64,000 bases of DNA from contig NW_026729205.1 of assembly GCF_030272615.1 (NCBI RefSeq), forward strand, positions 81,030 to 145,029, written 5' to 3'. The stretch is from Cryptomeria japonica. Its lineage: Eukaryota; Streptophyta; Pinopsida; Cupressales; Cupressaceae. Position numbers and translations under genes: made by a program. This document shows, in pieces, positions 11,167-23,250 of the stretch (its first letter is position 1; the number at the start of each line of letters is the position of its first letter). The notes under the pieces are model-generated. The model saw only the letters and a list, made by a program, of their open reading frames with translations. It had not been told where the DNA came from and ran no database searches.

Positions 11167-13325
11167 GTCATGAAAATAATATCATGGAATGTGAGGGGAA
11201 TGAATGCCCCTACAAAGCAATGTCTAGTTAGGCGATGCATAAAAACTTCTAAGCCTTAATTGGATAAGGAACGAATTTCCTCTTTCACAAAAAAAATTGG
11301 ATACTACCAGTAAGTGGTATCAGTAGATGCAATAGGAGCAGTAGGGGGGTTGGCTCTTTCATGGAATCCGAGGAAAATATTTAACCTACATCTTTTTTCA
11401 TATAAAAATTGGATTACTAGAATACTCACAAACTTCCAGGAAGATATTAAAATTAATATCTTCAATATTTATAGTCCAATTCAAAATAATTTTAAATTGG
11501 CTTATGGAAAGATATAGAAAGGTTAATGCAAAATATTCCTCAGCAAAATGCGGTGTTAGTAGGGGATTTTAATGCAGTCTTCACCTTTTAGAGAAGTTTG
11601 GAGGCATCCTGAAAGAGTCTCAGTCTAGAATTGACTTTAGAGAATGGGAAGTCAGGAAAAACCTATTGGATATAGTAACTAAAAAATGGGGTTTATACTT
11701 GGAATAACAAAAGATTGGACTTTAGCTATATAGAGGAGAAGCTAGACAAGTTCTTCTTTAAAGGGGATCTTTCCAACGCATCTTTTACATTGATACCAAT
11801 TATAATGCTTGTTTCCAGTTCAAATCACTATCTAATTCAGTTATTTATTTCAGGAGATAAGAAACCCATCAATTGTCCCTTTAAATTTGAAAAATGTAGA
11901 TGTGGAATCAGGCCTTTGATTCAGTGATGGAAAAATGGTAGAATGAAGTGAGATTTAAAGGTTCTAAGCTTCTTTGCTTTGTTTCAAAATTGAAGAAGAT
12001 AAAAAAAAAATTTCTTACCTGGAACAAGGAAAAATTACTAAATATCTTTCAAGAAAAACTTAGAATTAAAAAAGAAATAGGGTAACTGAATTCAGACACG
12101 TTCTAGATTTTGGTATAGACCAAAATAGGTTTCAAAAGGCGAAGGAATTGTTATAGTTACACAAAGAGAACTTAGAAAAAGAAGAAATTTTTTGGAGCTA
12201 AAAATCAAGATATGTTTGGCTTTTAGAAGGCAATAGAAATTCCAAATTCTTTCATAACAACTCTAAAAAAAGAAGAGCATTTAATAAAATTTTGAGAATT
12301 AACGATGATCAAAATATTATGATTGAGGAATTGGATGAGATTTCAAAAATTAGTATCTCAAAAGGAGCTTTTGAAAAACATTCCAAAAATCTTAATAAAA
12401 GACAACTCAAGGTTAAACCAAAAAAATTCCTCTCAGGAAGTAGAAAAATCCCTCAAATAGCTTCACCTAGACAAATCTCCTAGGCCAGATGGATTTTCAG
12501 CTTGTTTTTCCAAAAATGTTGGTCAATTCTAGGCAATGAGCTAATAGATGCATCAAAGGCTAAAAGAAATTCAAGCAGATTTTTTAAGGACTTCAATAAC
12601 ACTTTCATCATGTTGATTCCTAAAAAGGATAAGGCCTTAAAATTTAAGGATTTTGGACTCATCTCCCTATGCAATTATTTATATAAGATATTTTCAAAAA
12701 TTCTAGCAAATAGATTGAAGCTTGTCCTACCAAATATAATCTCAGAAGAACAAAGTGGTTTTGTTCCAGGGAGATCCATCTTGGATGGTGTCATCATTGC
12801 CCAAGAAGCAATCCACTCCTTACAAATTAACAAGCATCCAAGCATGTTGATCAAATTGAACATTAGTAAGGCATATGACAAAGTAGATTGGAGATTCTCA
12901 TGCAATTGCCTGGAGGCCATTGGTTTCTCAAAAAATTGGATCAATTTAATCTTTTATTATATTTCAACTCCTCAGTTTTCAATCTTAGTTAATGGATCTT
13001 CACATGGTTTCTTTGAATCATCTAAAGGGCTTAGGCAAGGAAACCCGATTTCCCCTTTCCTTTTCATTATTCTTGTTGAATCATTGGGTAGAGCCTTTCA
13101 TAGATACCAACAAGATGGAAGAATTAAATGTATAAGGATTACAATTGCAATAAGGAAATCACTCACCAACAATTTGCAGATGATATAATGTTATTTGGTA
13201 GAGCTGAAAAAAGAGAAGCCATCAATTTTAAGAAAATTTTGAGGATGTATGCTTTAGCATTAGGTCAGTTGGTTCACAAAGAGAAATCCGAGATCTTCTT
13301 CTTTACTTTTAAAAAGAATATTTAA
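11167..13325 (+). pseudogene. LINE endonuclease and reverse transcriptase
   Basis: The endonuclease starts MKIISWNVRGMN near 11170. It continues in shifted frames through VGGLALSWNP (11341), VGDFNAVF (about 11555) and EKLDKFFF, then SSNHYLIQL (about 11807), where the usual SDH reads SNH. The reverse transcriptase (12502-13188) shows LIPKKDKALKFKDFGLISL, SGFVPGRSILDGVI and LNISKAYDKVDW. The first catalytic aspartate of the family (L-D-x-x-K-A-Y-D) is Asn here. GLRQGNPISPFLF follows, and the FADD box is near 13173 in the next frame. At least five frame changes are needed to read it, so it is not functional. Confidence 0.8.
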
Positions 13326-13502
13326 TCCTAGATTCTTTCTCATCACAATATTAAAGAAGGAAAACTTCCTTGCATTTAATAGGGCTTGCCCATAGACAAA
13401 GGTATTAGATCCTCAAAAGTGTGGAATTCAATGGGAGTTGCGATGGATAAGAAATTGGAATCCTGTAAATCTAAATGAATCTCTTGGGTAGGAAGAACCA
13501 TC

Positions 13503-14745
13503 ATGTTGAAGACTATCCTTTCAGCTATTCTCATTAATCTCATGTCTTGTTTATCCCTTTCAATTGGGGCAAATGACAAACTAGTTAAGAAAATGAGATC
13601 CTTCTTTTGGCAAGGAATGGCTAAAGAAAGGAAAATGACCTTGATAGCATGGGGAAAAGTCTATAGGCCCAAATTCTCTAGAGGAGTTTGATTAAGAAAT
13701 CAATTGTGGAATAATAAAGCTCTAGGAGCAAGGCTAATGTGGAAAATTTATAATGATCCAAATTGGAAATGGGTAAGAATTCTCAAAAGAAAACACTTGG
13801 ATGACATGAGTTTGGAAGAAATTTTTCGAATTTTCAACCTTCCAAAAGGCACGAGAGTATGGAATTTCATTTTGACTTACAAAAAATTAATCTCAGAGAA
13901 TATTTCATGGAATGTTAAAGATGTGAGCAAAGCAATGTTTTGGTCAGATTCACGGGGTGGATATCTGGCTCTAGCTTCAAAACTGGGTCCAATCAACCTA
14001 AAGGTTAATACTGAAAAATAGATGGGGTTTTTTTCTAAAAGATTGCATTGTAAAAGATGAGGAGAATCAATCATTAGGCTGGAAATGGAAATATTTTAAA
14101 GGATTACAAGCAGATAGGCAAGAAATAACAGCTATCAAAGAAATTTTGAAACAAAGAACTCTAATAACCAAAGAAGGCTCAGATTCAATCATTTGGCTAG
14201 GGGTAAATTCAGGGAGCTACAATTCAAAGGATGGGTATAAGGCTATAGTCCAAAATCAAAATTTAGCAAAAACTGAGATACTTGTTTCATTATGTTGGGA
14301 CAAAAGATGTCTTCCTAAAGCTGGATATTTTGCATGGGCAACACTACAAGGAAGAATTCTAATAGCAGAATGGTTTAGAAAGATTGGGGTTTTAGGGCCT
14401 TCAAAATGTGTCTTATGTGAGTTGGAAGAAGAATCCATTAACCACATTCTTTTCTCATGTATCTTCCCATCTAAGTGTAGGCAATGGCTTTGTGCCAAAT
14501 TAGGATGGTTTTCAGCCTTGGCTAATGCCCATTTGAGTGTTTTCAAAAGTTGTCCTAATCTTTATTCTTCAAGTCTTTTCCACTCTCTATGGATATATTC
14601 TCCTTCAATAACTATATGGGAAATCTGCAAGGAAAGGAATAGAAGAATTTTTAGAGGGGATAAGCTAGCTTGGGAAAGCATTATTAAAAAATTGGAAGTT
14701 GCTATAGTGGAAGTAATAAATAGTGGACTTTCATATCAACAATAA
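13503..14745 (+). pseudogene. LINE C-terminal region with zinc-binding linker
   Basis: Three open segments (13503-13691, 13704-14021, 14146-14745) match the region after reverse transcriptase in plant LINEs: MSCLSLSIGANDKLVKKM, then a Trp-rich stretch, then a reverse-transcriptase-associated zinc-binding segment. In that segment CWDKRCLPKAGYFAWATLQ is followed by CVLCELEEESINHILFSC, giving the C-x2-C-x9-H-x4-C pattern. Short gaps between segments are frameshifts or stops. Confidence 0.7.
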
Positions 14746-14889
14746 AAAAATATTCAATTCTCCTATTGAGATAGTAAGATGAGATAAAATTGGTATGGGC
14801 TAAAGATCCCTCCCTTCATTGGGAAGGGGGGAAAGGAGACAATTATGTAAAGAAAGAAAGTAGAATGGCTTCCACCAAAAGTTGGGTAG

Positions 14890-15300
14890 TATAAACTAAA
14901 TTTTGATGGGGTCACTAGAGGAAACCCAAGGATAATAAGGGCAGGTTGTATCATTCATTCTTCAGATGATCAAACTACTGCTAAGCTAGCTAAATCACTA
15001 ACAAAGGATACCAATAATGTGGGAGATATTCAAGCAGCCATACAAGGCCTTAAAATTTGCAGAGAACTTGGTCTTAGAAAGATTCAAATTAAAGGAGATT
15101 CAACATTTATTATCAGTGCTCTTAGATCCAGCAAGACTTCAAATTGGAGAATCAACTCATTTCTAAGCAAAGCAATAGATCTACTTAAAGATTTTGAAGC
15201 TTTTGCAATTAACCATGTTTATAGAGAAGCCAGTGTAATGGCATGTCTTTTAGCAAACAGAGGTGTCGACATTTATCATGAGAAATTGATCAAATCATAA
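14890..15300 (+). pseudogene. LINE RNase H domain
   Basis: The open segment at 15019-15300 reads GDIQAAIQGLKICRELGLRK, IKGDSTFIISALR and HVYREASVMACLLANRGV. These are the central helix, the internal Asp and the terminal His region of the RNase H fold that ends many plant L1 elements. Upstream, LNFDGVTRGNPRI (about 14898) supplies the first Asp but holds Ile where the family has Gly-x-Gly-x. Confidence 0.7.
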
Positions 15301-16001
15301 AGTTTATAGAGGTCAACGACTCCCTGAATGAGTTGGAAATTCTTTTTGAAATTCAAATTCTTTATTGATTTGGATCTTGAAACCAACGGTCATATTAAAA
15401 CTACTTCTTAGCTTTTAATCAAGAAGAAATAAAAGATGCATTTTCATGGGGGATAAGACAACAACTCTAATCATGATGCCAAGGGAGGACAACTCAAAAA
15501 TAATTTCCCGCCTTCTTTGGTCGTTGATTGCATGTCAAGGAAAGGATTTAGCTATTAAATTCATCATGTATTTTTGCCTTAGGTATTTGAAAGCATTTAA
15601 TCCTCAACAAACTATTTTCCAAAATTAGTGGTTGCAATCTCATTATGAAGACTTTAATTATCCAACATAAATTTTGCCTATTGTTTAGCTTTTCTTTTTA
15701 GCAGAGGCTCTTTTAGTAGCCTTCCTTTCTATATTTTTCCTCACTTCTTTGAGTCGATACTATCGTTAGTTTAGCCAAAAAAGATGGAAGATATCTTCTA
15801 ACTTAGCATCACATTTATTAGACAAAATGTTCTTTTCGTCCCTTACTTTTTTTAGTGTGTTTGTCGTCTTCCCCAAGCAATTAGCATATTCATTTCATCC
15901 TTCGTCCTTCATCCATTCCATCTTTTTGTTTCTCCCTAGGGTTTGATTGTTCTTCCAGCTAGTTTCTTATTGTTTGCAAGTAAAGATTGAGAGCTAAGTA
16001 G
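15301..16001. other. Spacer after the LINE
   Basis: AT-rich with only short open frames (such as 15446-15628, 60 codons, not recognised). It may contain the LINE 3' untranslated region. I saw no poly(A) tract marking its end. Confidence 0.5.
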
Positions 16002-16728
16002 ATGGATACTCCAATTTGCCTTCACTCTTCAAAAAGGCAAATGGTGTTTTTAAGAGAGATAAAAGAAAAGAGGATGTAGGAGGTTTTGACGAAGAATCAC
16101 TTTGTTATTTCCAGAGCTGTTAAGATGATTTCGGGGGATCTCTTTTTTAGAACAAACCATAAATACAGGGTCTACACTGAAATTCATGCAATCTTTCTCG
16201 CCACCCTTCTCCATTTTGTGTTATTGAAGAAAAAAAGAGAGATTTTATGTAGAAAAGTGTTTAAGGTTGACTTGTTGGGGGTCTATATCAAGTCCTCAAG
16301 AACATAGATGAAAAATTGACCATTCCTTTTCTGATTGATTTTAGCATGAGCATAAGAATGGAAAACAACTACCAAGGTTCCCCATTTTGTATTTCGAGAA
16401 TGAGTGAAGTTTCAAAGCTAGAATTTTTATGGTAGAAAGGAATGCCAACTTTCTTTGGGCTCTATTCAAGCAGATAGAGATAGAGAATGATGTTTGGATT
16501 AGAAAATTTCTCGGCTTGCATGGCTACTCAGAATTCACCTCAAACGAGCATTTACTGGATTGGGAAGAAGATTTAAAGGAGAATTGGGCATGTCGAGCTG
16601 ATGAACCCGAGGATGTGATTGAATGCTTTCCCAAACCAAAGCAAAATGATTGGGACAAGCATGTTTGTGTCACTCTCAACAAAGTTGATCCTTCCCTCCT
16701 TCCAAGTTCTCCCTCCTCTACTGATTAA
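16002..16728 (+). pseudogene. Broken gene of unknown identity
   Basis: ATG at 16002 gives MDTPICLHSSKRQMVFLRE and, after a TAG near 16077, stays in frame as VLTKNHFVISRAVKMISGDL and HAIFLATLLHFVLLKKKREI to 16307. A second segment in another frame (16429-16728, 99 codons) is acidic and Trp-rich (HLLDWEEDLKENWACRADEP) and ends SSPSSTD. The two probably belong together. I do not recognise the family. The hydrophobic patch could be a membrane segment, but it is short. With one stop and one frame change it is unlikely to be active. Confidence 0.35.
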
Positions 16729-18540
16729 CCACTTCCTTTGTCAATTTTCTTTTTTTACCAAGTCAAGAGGCTTTAATCCCATTACTGTTAATAGTTTAAT
16801 TTAATATTTTCTAGCATTTTATTATATTTATATTACTATTAAATATTCTCAACTATAGCTCTTTACTGATCCATCTATATATATATATATATAATTTACC
16901 ACTTCTTCATGGCTATGAGCTAATAGACAAAGTATTAGTGCTTTTTGCAAGAAAGAGGTTCCAAGTTCAAGCTCGCATTTCATCATCAAATATTCTATAA
17001 ATTACCAAATTAGATGGTGTTTAAATAAATTTGATTGAAGACACAAGAAATCTCAACCGGACTATCATGCACATATCTTATGAATTATAGATAATATTTA
17101 AATAGGGTTTGGGGAACAAACTAGGTGACATTTAAATTTTGAGGAGACTAGAAAAGTATACGGAAAGTTAGAAGATATTCACACACATAATGAACTGTGA
17201 TTGATGGGTAAAGTTTAAGTAGTCACCTTTGCATTGAATTATGATTGTTGTGTGATGTTTAAATAGGCACAACAAGTCTAAAATCCCTGCACAAGTTAAA
17301 TTGAATTAATTATAAATATTTTCGCTGAGATGAAGATCTAGAATCACTTCGAGTCTTGGATACATAAGTAATATTTCTTCTAAAAGTTAAAAAATTACTC
17401 TACTTCCCATGGTACCATGTTTTACCTAGAACATCTACAAGCACAAGAGAGACATTTTCTACACCCAGACATGCAAAGCAAAAGGCAGGATAAGATCAAT
17501 ACCATCGACATTTGCATCGTCTATTCCCTCTCCACTTCCACTGTCATTTGAATTCCTAGCTCTGCTCCCTGTCCCACACATCACACTAAAAAAAAATTTA
17601 AACACTTACCTCATGTTTCCATCATGTTGTTTAAATTTAAGCAGTTACAATGTTCTTATGGAAAATTAAAATTATGAAAAAAAAGATAATATAGAATCTT
17701 TTCTTATTGTTGTGGAGTAGCTATTGTTTATAGTAGCAATGGAGACTGAGGATGTCTTGCACTCAACAAGACTCGATCCTTGGTGGGCTCATTTAGTGCC
17801 ATTCAACTTCACCAATAGACCAAGTTTCATATATTTAATTTTACTTAAAAAAATTTGATATATATGCTCTTCAAAATTGTCTCATACCTTTTTATTTTAT
17901 ATATAATTATTTTATTTTTATTTATATTTTTATTATATTTAGTTACGTTCTTTATTACTTAATTTTTTTACATTTTATTTTATCATTCTTTTGAAGTCGT
18001 AGAATTTATTTGGTATTTTCTTTTATTATATTTATTTGCGGTTGTCGTTCAGTTTCTTGTTTTGACTACTTATCCAACAAATGGTTGAACAATGTTTGAA
18101 ACTTTGGTAGATATTTTGAAAAAGAACTTTGTGTGGATTGAGAAAATTATTTAAAATCAAATTTGTACCTATAACCGATGAAAATATCTGTACAATTTCA
18201 TTATTCACCAACCCAGAAACTTCGTGTGTGCAATCAGTTGATTCATTCTACATCAGTTACTATTATTGAGGCGGATGATGGCAACGGTTCTGTCAACCAT
18301 GAACATATTTTCCTGTGAGCTTCCAACTTTAGTAGGGACTACGACTATAGTACAATCCTTGTTTTTATTAGACTTCATTTTCACTGTCCAATCATTATAG
18401 CGTGGTTGCATTTGAAGTTAATCCAAGTGACTTTGTTTAATCTCAATTAGTTATGTCATATTTTTATAAATTAAAATATAACTTTTCGAGTCAATGTCAA
18501 TATTTAATAGAAAAATTTGCAATGGCATGGAGTTTAAGAT
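16729..18540. other. AT-rich spacer
   Basis: No gene recognised. It contains an (AT)n run at about 16877-16892, a tRNA-like segment listed separately, and a very AT-rich stretch at 17830-18060. Confidence 0.6.
16905..16990 (+). repeat. Possible tRNA-derived SINE head
   Basis: GGCTATGAGCTAATAGACAA followed about 40 bp later by GAGGTTCCAAGTTCAAGC resembles the spacing of Pol III A and B boxes in tRNA-derived SINEs. Both boxes deviate from consensus and no poly(A) tail or target duplication was identified. Confidence 0.2.
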
Positions 18541-18670
18541 ATAGAGGATTGCCTTGGATTGCAAAAAGTTTCACCTAAACTTGCTTTATAAGGAAACTCC
18601 ACGGATTCGTTCTTTGTTTTATAATAAATAGAGGATTGCCTTGGATTGCAAAAAGTTTCACCTAAACTTT
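18541..18670. repeat. 87-bp-spaced tandem duplication
   Basis: About 42 bp starting ATAGAGGATTGCCTTGGATT at 18541 recurs at 18628. It lies at the left edge of the RNL segmental duplication. Confidence 0.85.
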
Positions 18671-18810
18671 CGCTCTTTGCTTTATAATAATTACACTAGA
18701 GATGTAGCGATCATAGAATAGAACATTTATGTTTAATTCATATTATAGGGAGTACAGATTTAGGAATCTTCAATAATAGACATTAAGTTTCCACAATTCA
18801 TGAGATAGAA

Positions 18811-18995
18811 TCAGCTACTTTCGGAATAGACTGTATGTAATTTTTTGCATCAACGTTTCAGATCACACTCGATCATCAAGATGAATAGCTATAGAGCATG
18901 CAGAGTGAGAAATCCTCATGATGGATCATGGAGTGTGATCCGAAACGTTGATGCAAAAAATTACACATAGTCTATTCGAAAGCAACTTATTCTAT
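18811..18995. repeat. Foldback element (inverted repeat)
   Basis: Arms of about 70 bp with a loop of about 40 bp. The left arm contains TGTAATTTTTTGCATCAACG and CAGATCACACTC; the right arm contains GAGTGTGATCCGAAACGTTG and AAAAAATTACACA. The transcript would form a long hairpin. It sits 175 bp past the 3' end of RNL copy A and has no visible counterpart in copy B, so it probably inserted after the duplication. Confidence 0.85.
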
Positions 18996-19170
18996 TTCAA
19001 TCTTCAAACCAATCCAAAGTGAATTGTACTTCAAAACAAAAAAAACCCTTTAGTAGAGTCCATCAATTGTCCATGTGCACATGAAAATCCAACACCTAGA
19101 AACACCTAATAAACTAGACAGATAATAATGATCGTACAGCTTAGTTACAGAATACCCATAACTCAATACA

Positions 19171-21728
19171 CTAAAAAGTTAGGGTCAGAAAAGTGAATTG
19201 TGCTTCCACAATTTCAACTCTAAGATCAGGGATAGAACAAGATTTAGCTCGCAACCACTTGTCCCCAATATTCTCATTGCAGCTAACATGTTTGAGGGAG
19301 TTTAGTCCACAAACACTTCTAGGCAACCTCCTCAAATGATAACACTCTCTCATGTCAAACTCTTTCAATTTCTTGAGCTCACCTATTTCCTCCGGGAGTT
19401 TTTCCAAGCCCTCGCACAGTGAAATGTCTAGAAATTCCAGCTGCCCAAGTTGTCCAATTGATGCCGGAAGCTCTTTGAGGCCTGGTAATGCTGATAATCT
19501 TAACATTCTTAGAGAACACATATTTCCGAGATTATATGGAAAATTCTCAACCAGATGGCAGTTGGTAACAGACCATGTCTGAACAGAGGGCATATGACAG
19601 AGGGCAGGGGGCAACTCCTCCAAATCGCTGCAATGGTCCAGGCTAAATTCATGCACATTGGAGTAATTGAATGTGGACATATTTACAAACCCTTCACATA
19701 AGCTTAGAGAAAGCTTGTCCAAGTTTTGTATTGCTTTGATATGTTTGGGTGCTACCAACCTCTCCAAGCGAACACTTCTGAGTTGAGGGAGTGAAGATAA
19801 GGCATCTAGACCTTTTATTGTGGCCCTCTCTGAACCCAAATTACATACTATCAAAACTTTGAGTTTTTTCATAGTTTTCAGAAATGGCGGAAGAAAGTAT
19901 TCGCTTGCAGAAAAGTGTAACACCAGAGCCTCTGTCTCCGCAAGTTTCATCGAATACCACTCGTTCTCAGCCATAGAACCTGCATAAGACAAATCACATA
20001 TGCAATTGAATTAGAACATAAGAAATCTTAGTATTTGTTAATAGTCCACATAGCCTTCAAATTTTGCCACTAATTAAGTATTTGGGTGAAATATCCCACC
20101 TGTGTGAATAGAGACAATTTGAGCATTGAATAGTCTATCTCTAAGCAATTCCCATTCCCCTGGTAGGCAATGCTCCTTCCTGGGCATGAGTAATCTCTTT
20201 GTGTGGACTATACTGTCCTGGCATCCCAAATACAAGGCTAAGTCCCGCATCACATCATGCTGTGAAAAGAACAGCTCAGAGGCACATCCGTACGAGATTG
20301 TTGATTGGGTTCTGATAATTTCAACAACCAAGTCAGCCCAATGTTCTAAAAAATGAAAACAGGAAATTTATATGCAAGGAAAGACATTTACCCTTGATTG
20401 CTTATTAGATTCAGGAGATTTCTTCTTGCAAGTTCCAGTAATATAGTATAGGCATCCTGCCACTCCATCTTCCGAACATAAACCCAAATGTTGAGCAGTG
20501 CATCGGCACAACTTTTCTTGTCCTCTGGAAATGAGGCGAAGTCTAAAAAGCATTCTCTCCAAACATCATCCAAGCAATCAATACTGGTCTCCAAGCGTCT
20601 AAAAAGCCCTTCGCTGTGATATGGGGATATTGATTCTCCCAGGGAAAGTTTTTGCTTTGCATTCTCCCAGGCCACATGAGGTTCCCCGTACAAAGAACTT
20701 CCAACCACTTTAAGAGCAAGAGGTAAACCCTTGCATTCGGCTTGCACCTGTCATTGACAATAGCGATATTTTCATGAATGTTCAGGGAAGGCCAGTAAGA
20801 TCTAAAAGCAACGAAATTGTATTATACAATTTGAGCTATTACTTTTGTGGATTAAGTACTACTTCAACTTCAAAGTACTTTAAGTACCAGAACAATGAGA
20901 ACACCCAATAATTGCAATATACCAAAGCAAAACGTCAAATAACCTCATAATTTCCTTTCACTTATATTATTTTTATTTGATTTGATAAGAAGCTTTAGTT
21001 TTATTCACATTTGGTAAGAAAAGACTATACCTCTATGACTAGATTTGCATCTGCCGTAATTGGAATTGATGTCTGTCCAAATGCTGACAAGCAGAAAAGT
21101 GAGAGAGCATCCTCTTTGTTCAACAATGGCAATTGATACAGCCGAGTATAGGGGTTTCTAGGGACGATAGAACCGTTTCTAGTTGTGACAAGGATTTTGT
21201 ACCCCGGAGATTCAAATAGTAATTTTGTCCAAATTAGCTCTGGACCAAACATCATCTAGCACCACCAGAGTTGGCTTAGATTGCTTTAAAAGCCGTTGCT
21301 GAAGCTGTATATGTGCATCTTCCACATTCTGAAACTCAGGTACATTCCTCCCAAAGATCTTCTCCCATATTGTCTCTAAAATTCCCTTCAGATTTGGGGA
21401 TTGTGAAACAGTGATGAAAACTATATTTCTGAAACAACCTGATGTCCACAAAAACAATTGGGTTATTAGTAAATTGCAAAAGAACAACAAAATCCTTAAG
21501 CTGGAAAAATCATCAGAAAAATGATGGAAAACAAATGTCACCTTTGATATGGGGATCATCACATAAAGCCAAGGCCAAAGTCGTTTTCCTACCACCGCCC
21601 ATGCAATGAACACCAACAACGGAGACGTCGTTCTGGAACAAAAGCTCTTTCAAATCCCCTATTGTTTTCTCAGGCAAAGTATTATGAAAAGAATATTGGT
21701 TAGCCTCTCCATTTCCAATTCTAGCCAT
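19171..21728 (-). pseudogene. RNL-type NB-LRR gene copy A, frameshifted, no RPW8 domain
   Basis: ADR1/NRG1-like helper immune receptor. Five exons: 21542-21728, 21031-21438, 20392-20747, 20100-20311, 19171-19979, all with GT-AG borders and matching phases. It would give about 656 aa without the break. Motifs in order: a damaged Walker A (HCMGGGRKTT), kinase 2 LVVLDDVW, ALSLFCLSAFGQTSIP, GLPLALKV, CFLDFASFPEDKK, the RNL-type QHDVMRDLALYLG, then leucine-rich repeats (CEGLEKLPEEIGELKKLKEF). One extra base near 21224-21229 shifts frame just after VWSRANLD and stops the protein after about 137 aa. The N-terminal RPW8 coiled-coil domain usual in this family is absent; an in-frame TAA lies six bases before the ATG. 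Resistance genes of this class act downstream of sensor NLRs; this copy should not. Confidence 0.88.
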
Positions 21729-21864
21729 AGATTAACAAATTCTCTACAAACCTTTTGAAATTTCAGACTTGTTTTTTGAAATTTCACTACCTAAGTTCGC
21801 TAATTCTTAAAAATTGCAAGCTTATAATTTCAATGATCGATGAGTTCAGAAGCAGAGCTTGTGG

Positions 21865-21872
21865 TATCTATA
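21865..21872 (-). promoter_or_regulatory. TATA-like box, RNL copy A
   Basis: Minus strand reads CTCTCTATAGATACC about 137 bp before the ATG. The equivalent site of copy B is a consensus TATAAATA, so copy A carries an A-to-G change in the box. Confidence 0.45.
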
Positions 21873-21890
21873 GAGAGTGATAGGCATGTT

Positions 21891-21955
21891 AATTTGGACA
21901 CCTTCTGGGAAGCATGATAATTTGGACACCTTCTGGGAAGCATGATAATTTGGAC
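21891..21955. repeat. 28-bp tandem repeat upstream of RNL copy A
   Basis: Two perfect 28-bp copies (21891-21918 and 21919-21946, starting AATTTGGACACCTTCTGGGA) and a partial third. Copy B has only one unit at the matching place (near 28920). Confidence 0.9.
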
Positions 21956-22929
21956 ATTTGTTTTCTTCAAACAGACGATTGATTATTCTCGAATCTTTCG
22001 GTCTAATTGCGTAAATGAAGTTCGACGTAAATTCCCTTTTAATGCGGGGAAAGCAACCGTAGTGCTTTCTATGTTGGAAAATGATTGAAAAAATGGTTAG
22101 GAATTCAAACTTCGAACTACTTCATTCTTAAGGAGTTTCGTCGATATACACGAGTTTCTCCTTATCCATCTCAGAGATCTGTTTCAATTTTGAGGAAACC
22201 TTAATTTAACTTTATTCTTCTTTAAGCTTCATTAATTTTTAAAATTTGAATTCATGGACGTCTTTATTGATTTAATTTTATTCTTTTAAAAGCTTCGTTA
22301 ATCTTTACATTTTTGACGTATGGACCTTTTCATTGATCAGGAAGATATGTTCTAATAAATTTATTTGGATTGTTTTTATCAACCTTCATGACTTTTATCA
22401 CAAGTGTTATATTTGATTGATTTTTAATTTTATTTTTATGGACGCTATAATTTCAAATTAATTTATATTTTTGTAATAAATTCGTTATAAATTATGAGAG
22501 TTTCGTCATAAGAAGTAGAAATTATGTTCTTAAACTCATGATGAATTGTATTATAAAGTGTTTATAATCTATAACAATGATAAAATAAGTGTAATAAATC
22601 TCAACGCGTGAAGAGATAAGGGTAAATCAACACATTCAAATTGAGGTACCAAGAAATGATTGTGTTTATTTATATCACTTGCATAGTTTATATTAATGTT
22701 TCAATGGATTACTTATGATTTATATAATGACAGAGTGATTACCAATTTAACGTATAAGAAACCAATAATGATAACACACAAGAACATCTAAATCATACAA
22801 TTCAATATTTTATCAATATCTGCATCTAGCACCTGTACGACTAAGTCACCTAGCCCCATAGACTGAAACTTTTGGGCTCAAATTGCAGATATGGGTTCCT
22901 CTCTGACTCTCATTTCCAAATCTATACTC

Positions 22930-23250
22930 AAAGTGTTCATATTTGATTTGTATTTGTATCATCTCCTTTCTTGGAGCTAAAGTGAATGTACCCATATTAT
23001 CTCCTTCCTCTAAACTTTCGTCTTCTACTTCTCTATCTTCTTTTTCTTCTTCCTCCTCTTCCTTTTCTTCTTTATTTTATTCTTCCTCTTTTGTCTTGTA
23101 TTCATTTTCTTCCTCCTATTCGTATACTTCTTCTTTAGGATCCCATAGATGTAAGAAAGCTTGTTCTAGTTTATCAAAAAAAGTAAAGTACTCATCCAAT
23201 GGTCCATACCCTTGTCTGGCTTCACCTCTTACACAAGTAAAAACATAATT
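22930..23250 (-). pseudogene. Acidic reading-frame remnant
   Basis: Read on the minus strand, this gives CVRGEARQGYGPLDEYFTFF, then DKLEQAFLHLWDPKEEVYE, a stop, and a Glu/Lys-rich stretch. The opposite plus-strand open frame (22943-23248) is only Ser repeats from the same low-complexity DNA. The family is not recognised; it may be a gag fragment of the LTR element whose primer-binding site lies at about 23690. Confidence 0.25.

Larger units (their letters stand above)
10262..15300 (+). mobile_element. Decayed L1-type LINE
   Basis: A non-LTR retrotransposon read from domain order on one strand: an ORF1-like region (10262-11160), an apurinic-type endonuclease beginning ISWNVRGMNAP (about 11170) with VGGLALSWNP and GDFNAVF, then reverse transcriptase, a zinc-binding linker and RNase H ending at 15300. 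The left border is set by where the reading becomes LINE-like; the right border by the RNase H stop. I saw no clear poly(A) tail or target duplication, so the true ends are uncertain. Many frameshifts and stops show it is long dead. Confidence 0.8.
18565..22806. repeat. RNL segmental duplication, copy A
   Basis: The region carrying the RNL gene at 19171-21728, plus about 1.1 kb upstream of it, is repeated in direct orientation at 25700-29450 and, after a large insertion, at 57398-57765. The start codons of the two RNL copies are 7,042 bp apart. The block 22460-22806 matches 57413-57760 closely. Confidence 0.85.

Noticed and set aside
19352-19582. Plus-strand frame antisense to RNL copy A (and 26275-26505 in copy B)
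   Set aside because: Conserved between copies only because the sense gene is.
22943-23248. Ser-rich plus-strand protein
   Set aside because: Result of TCT/TCC repeats; the minus strand reads more like a protein remnant.
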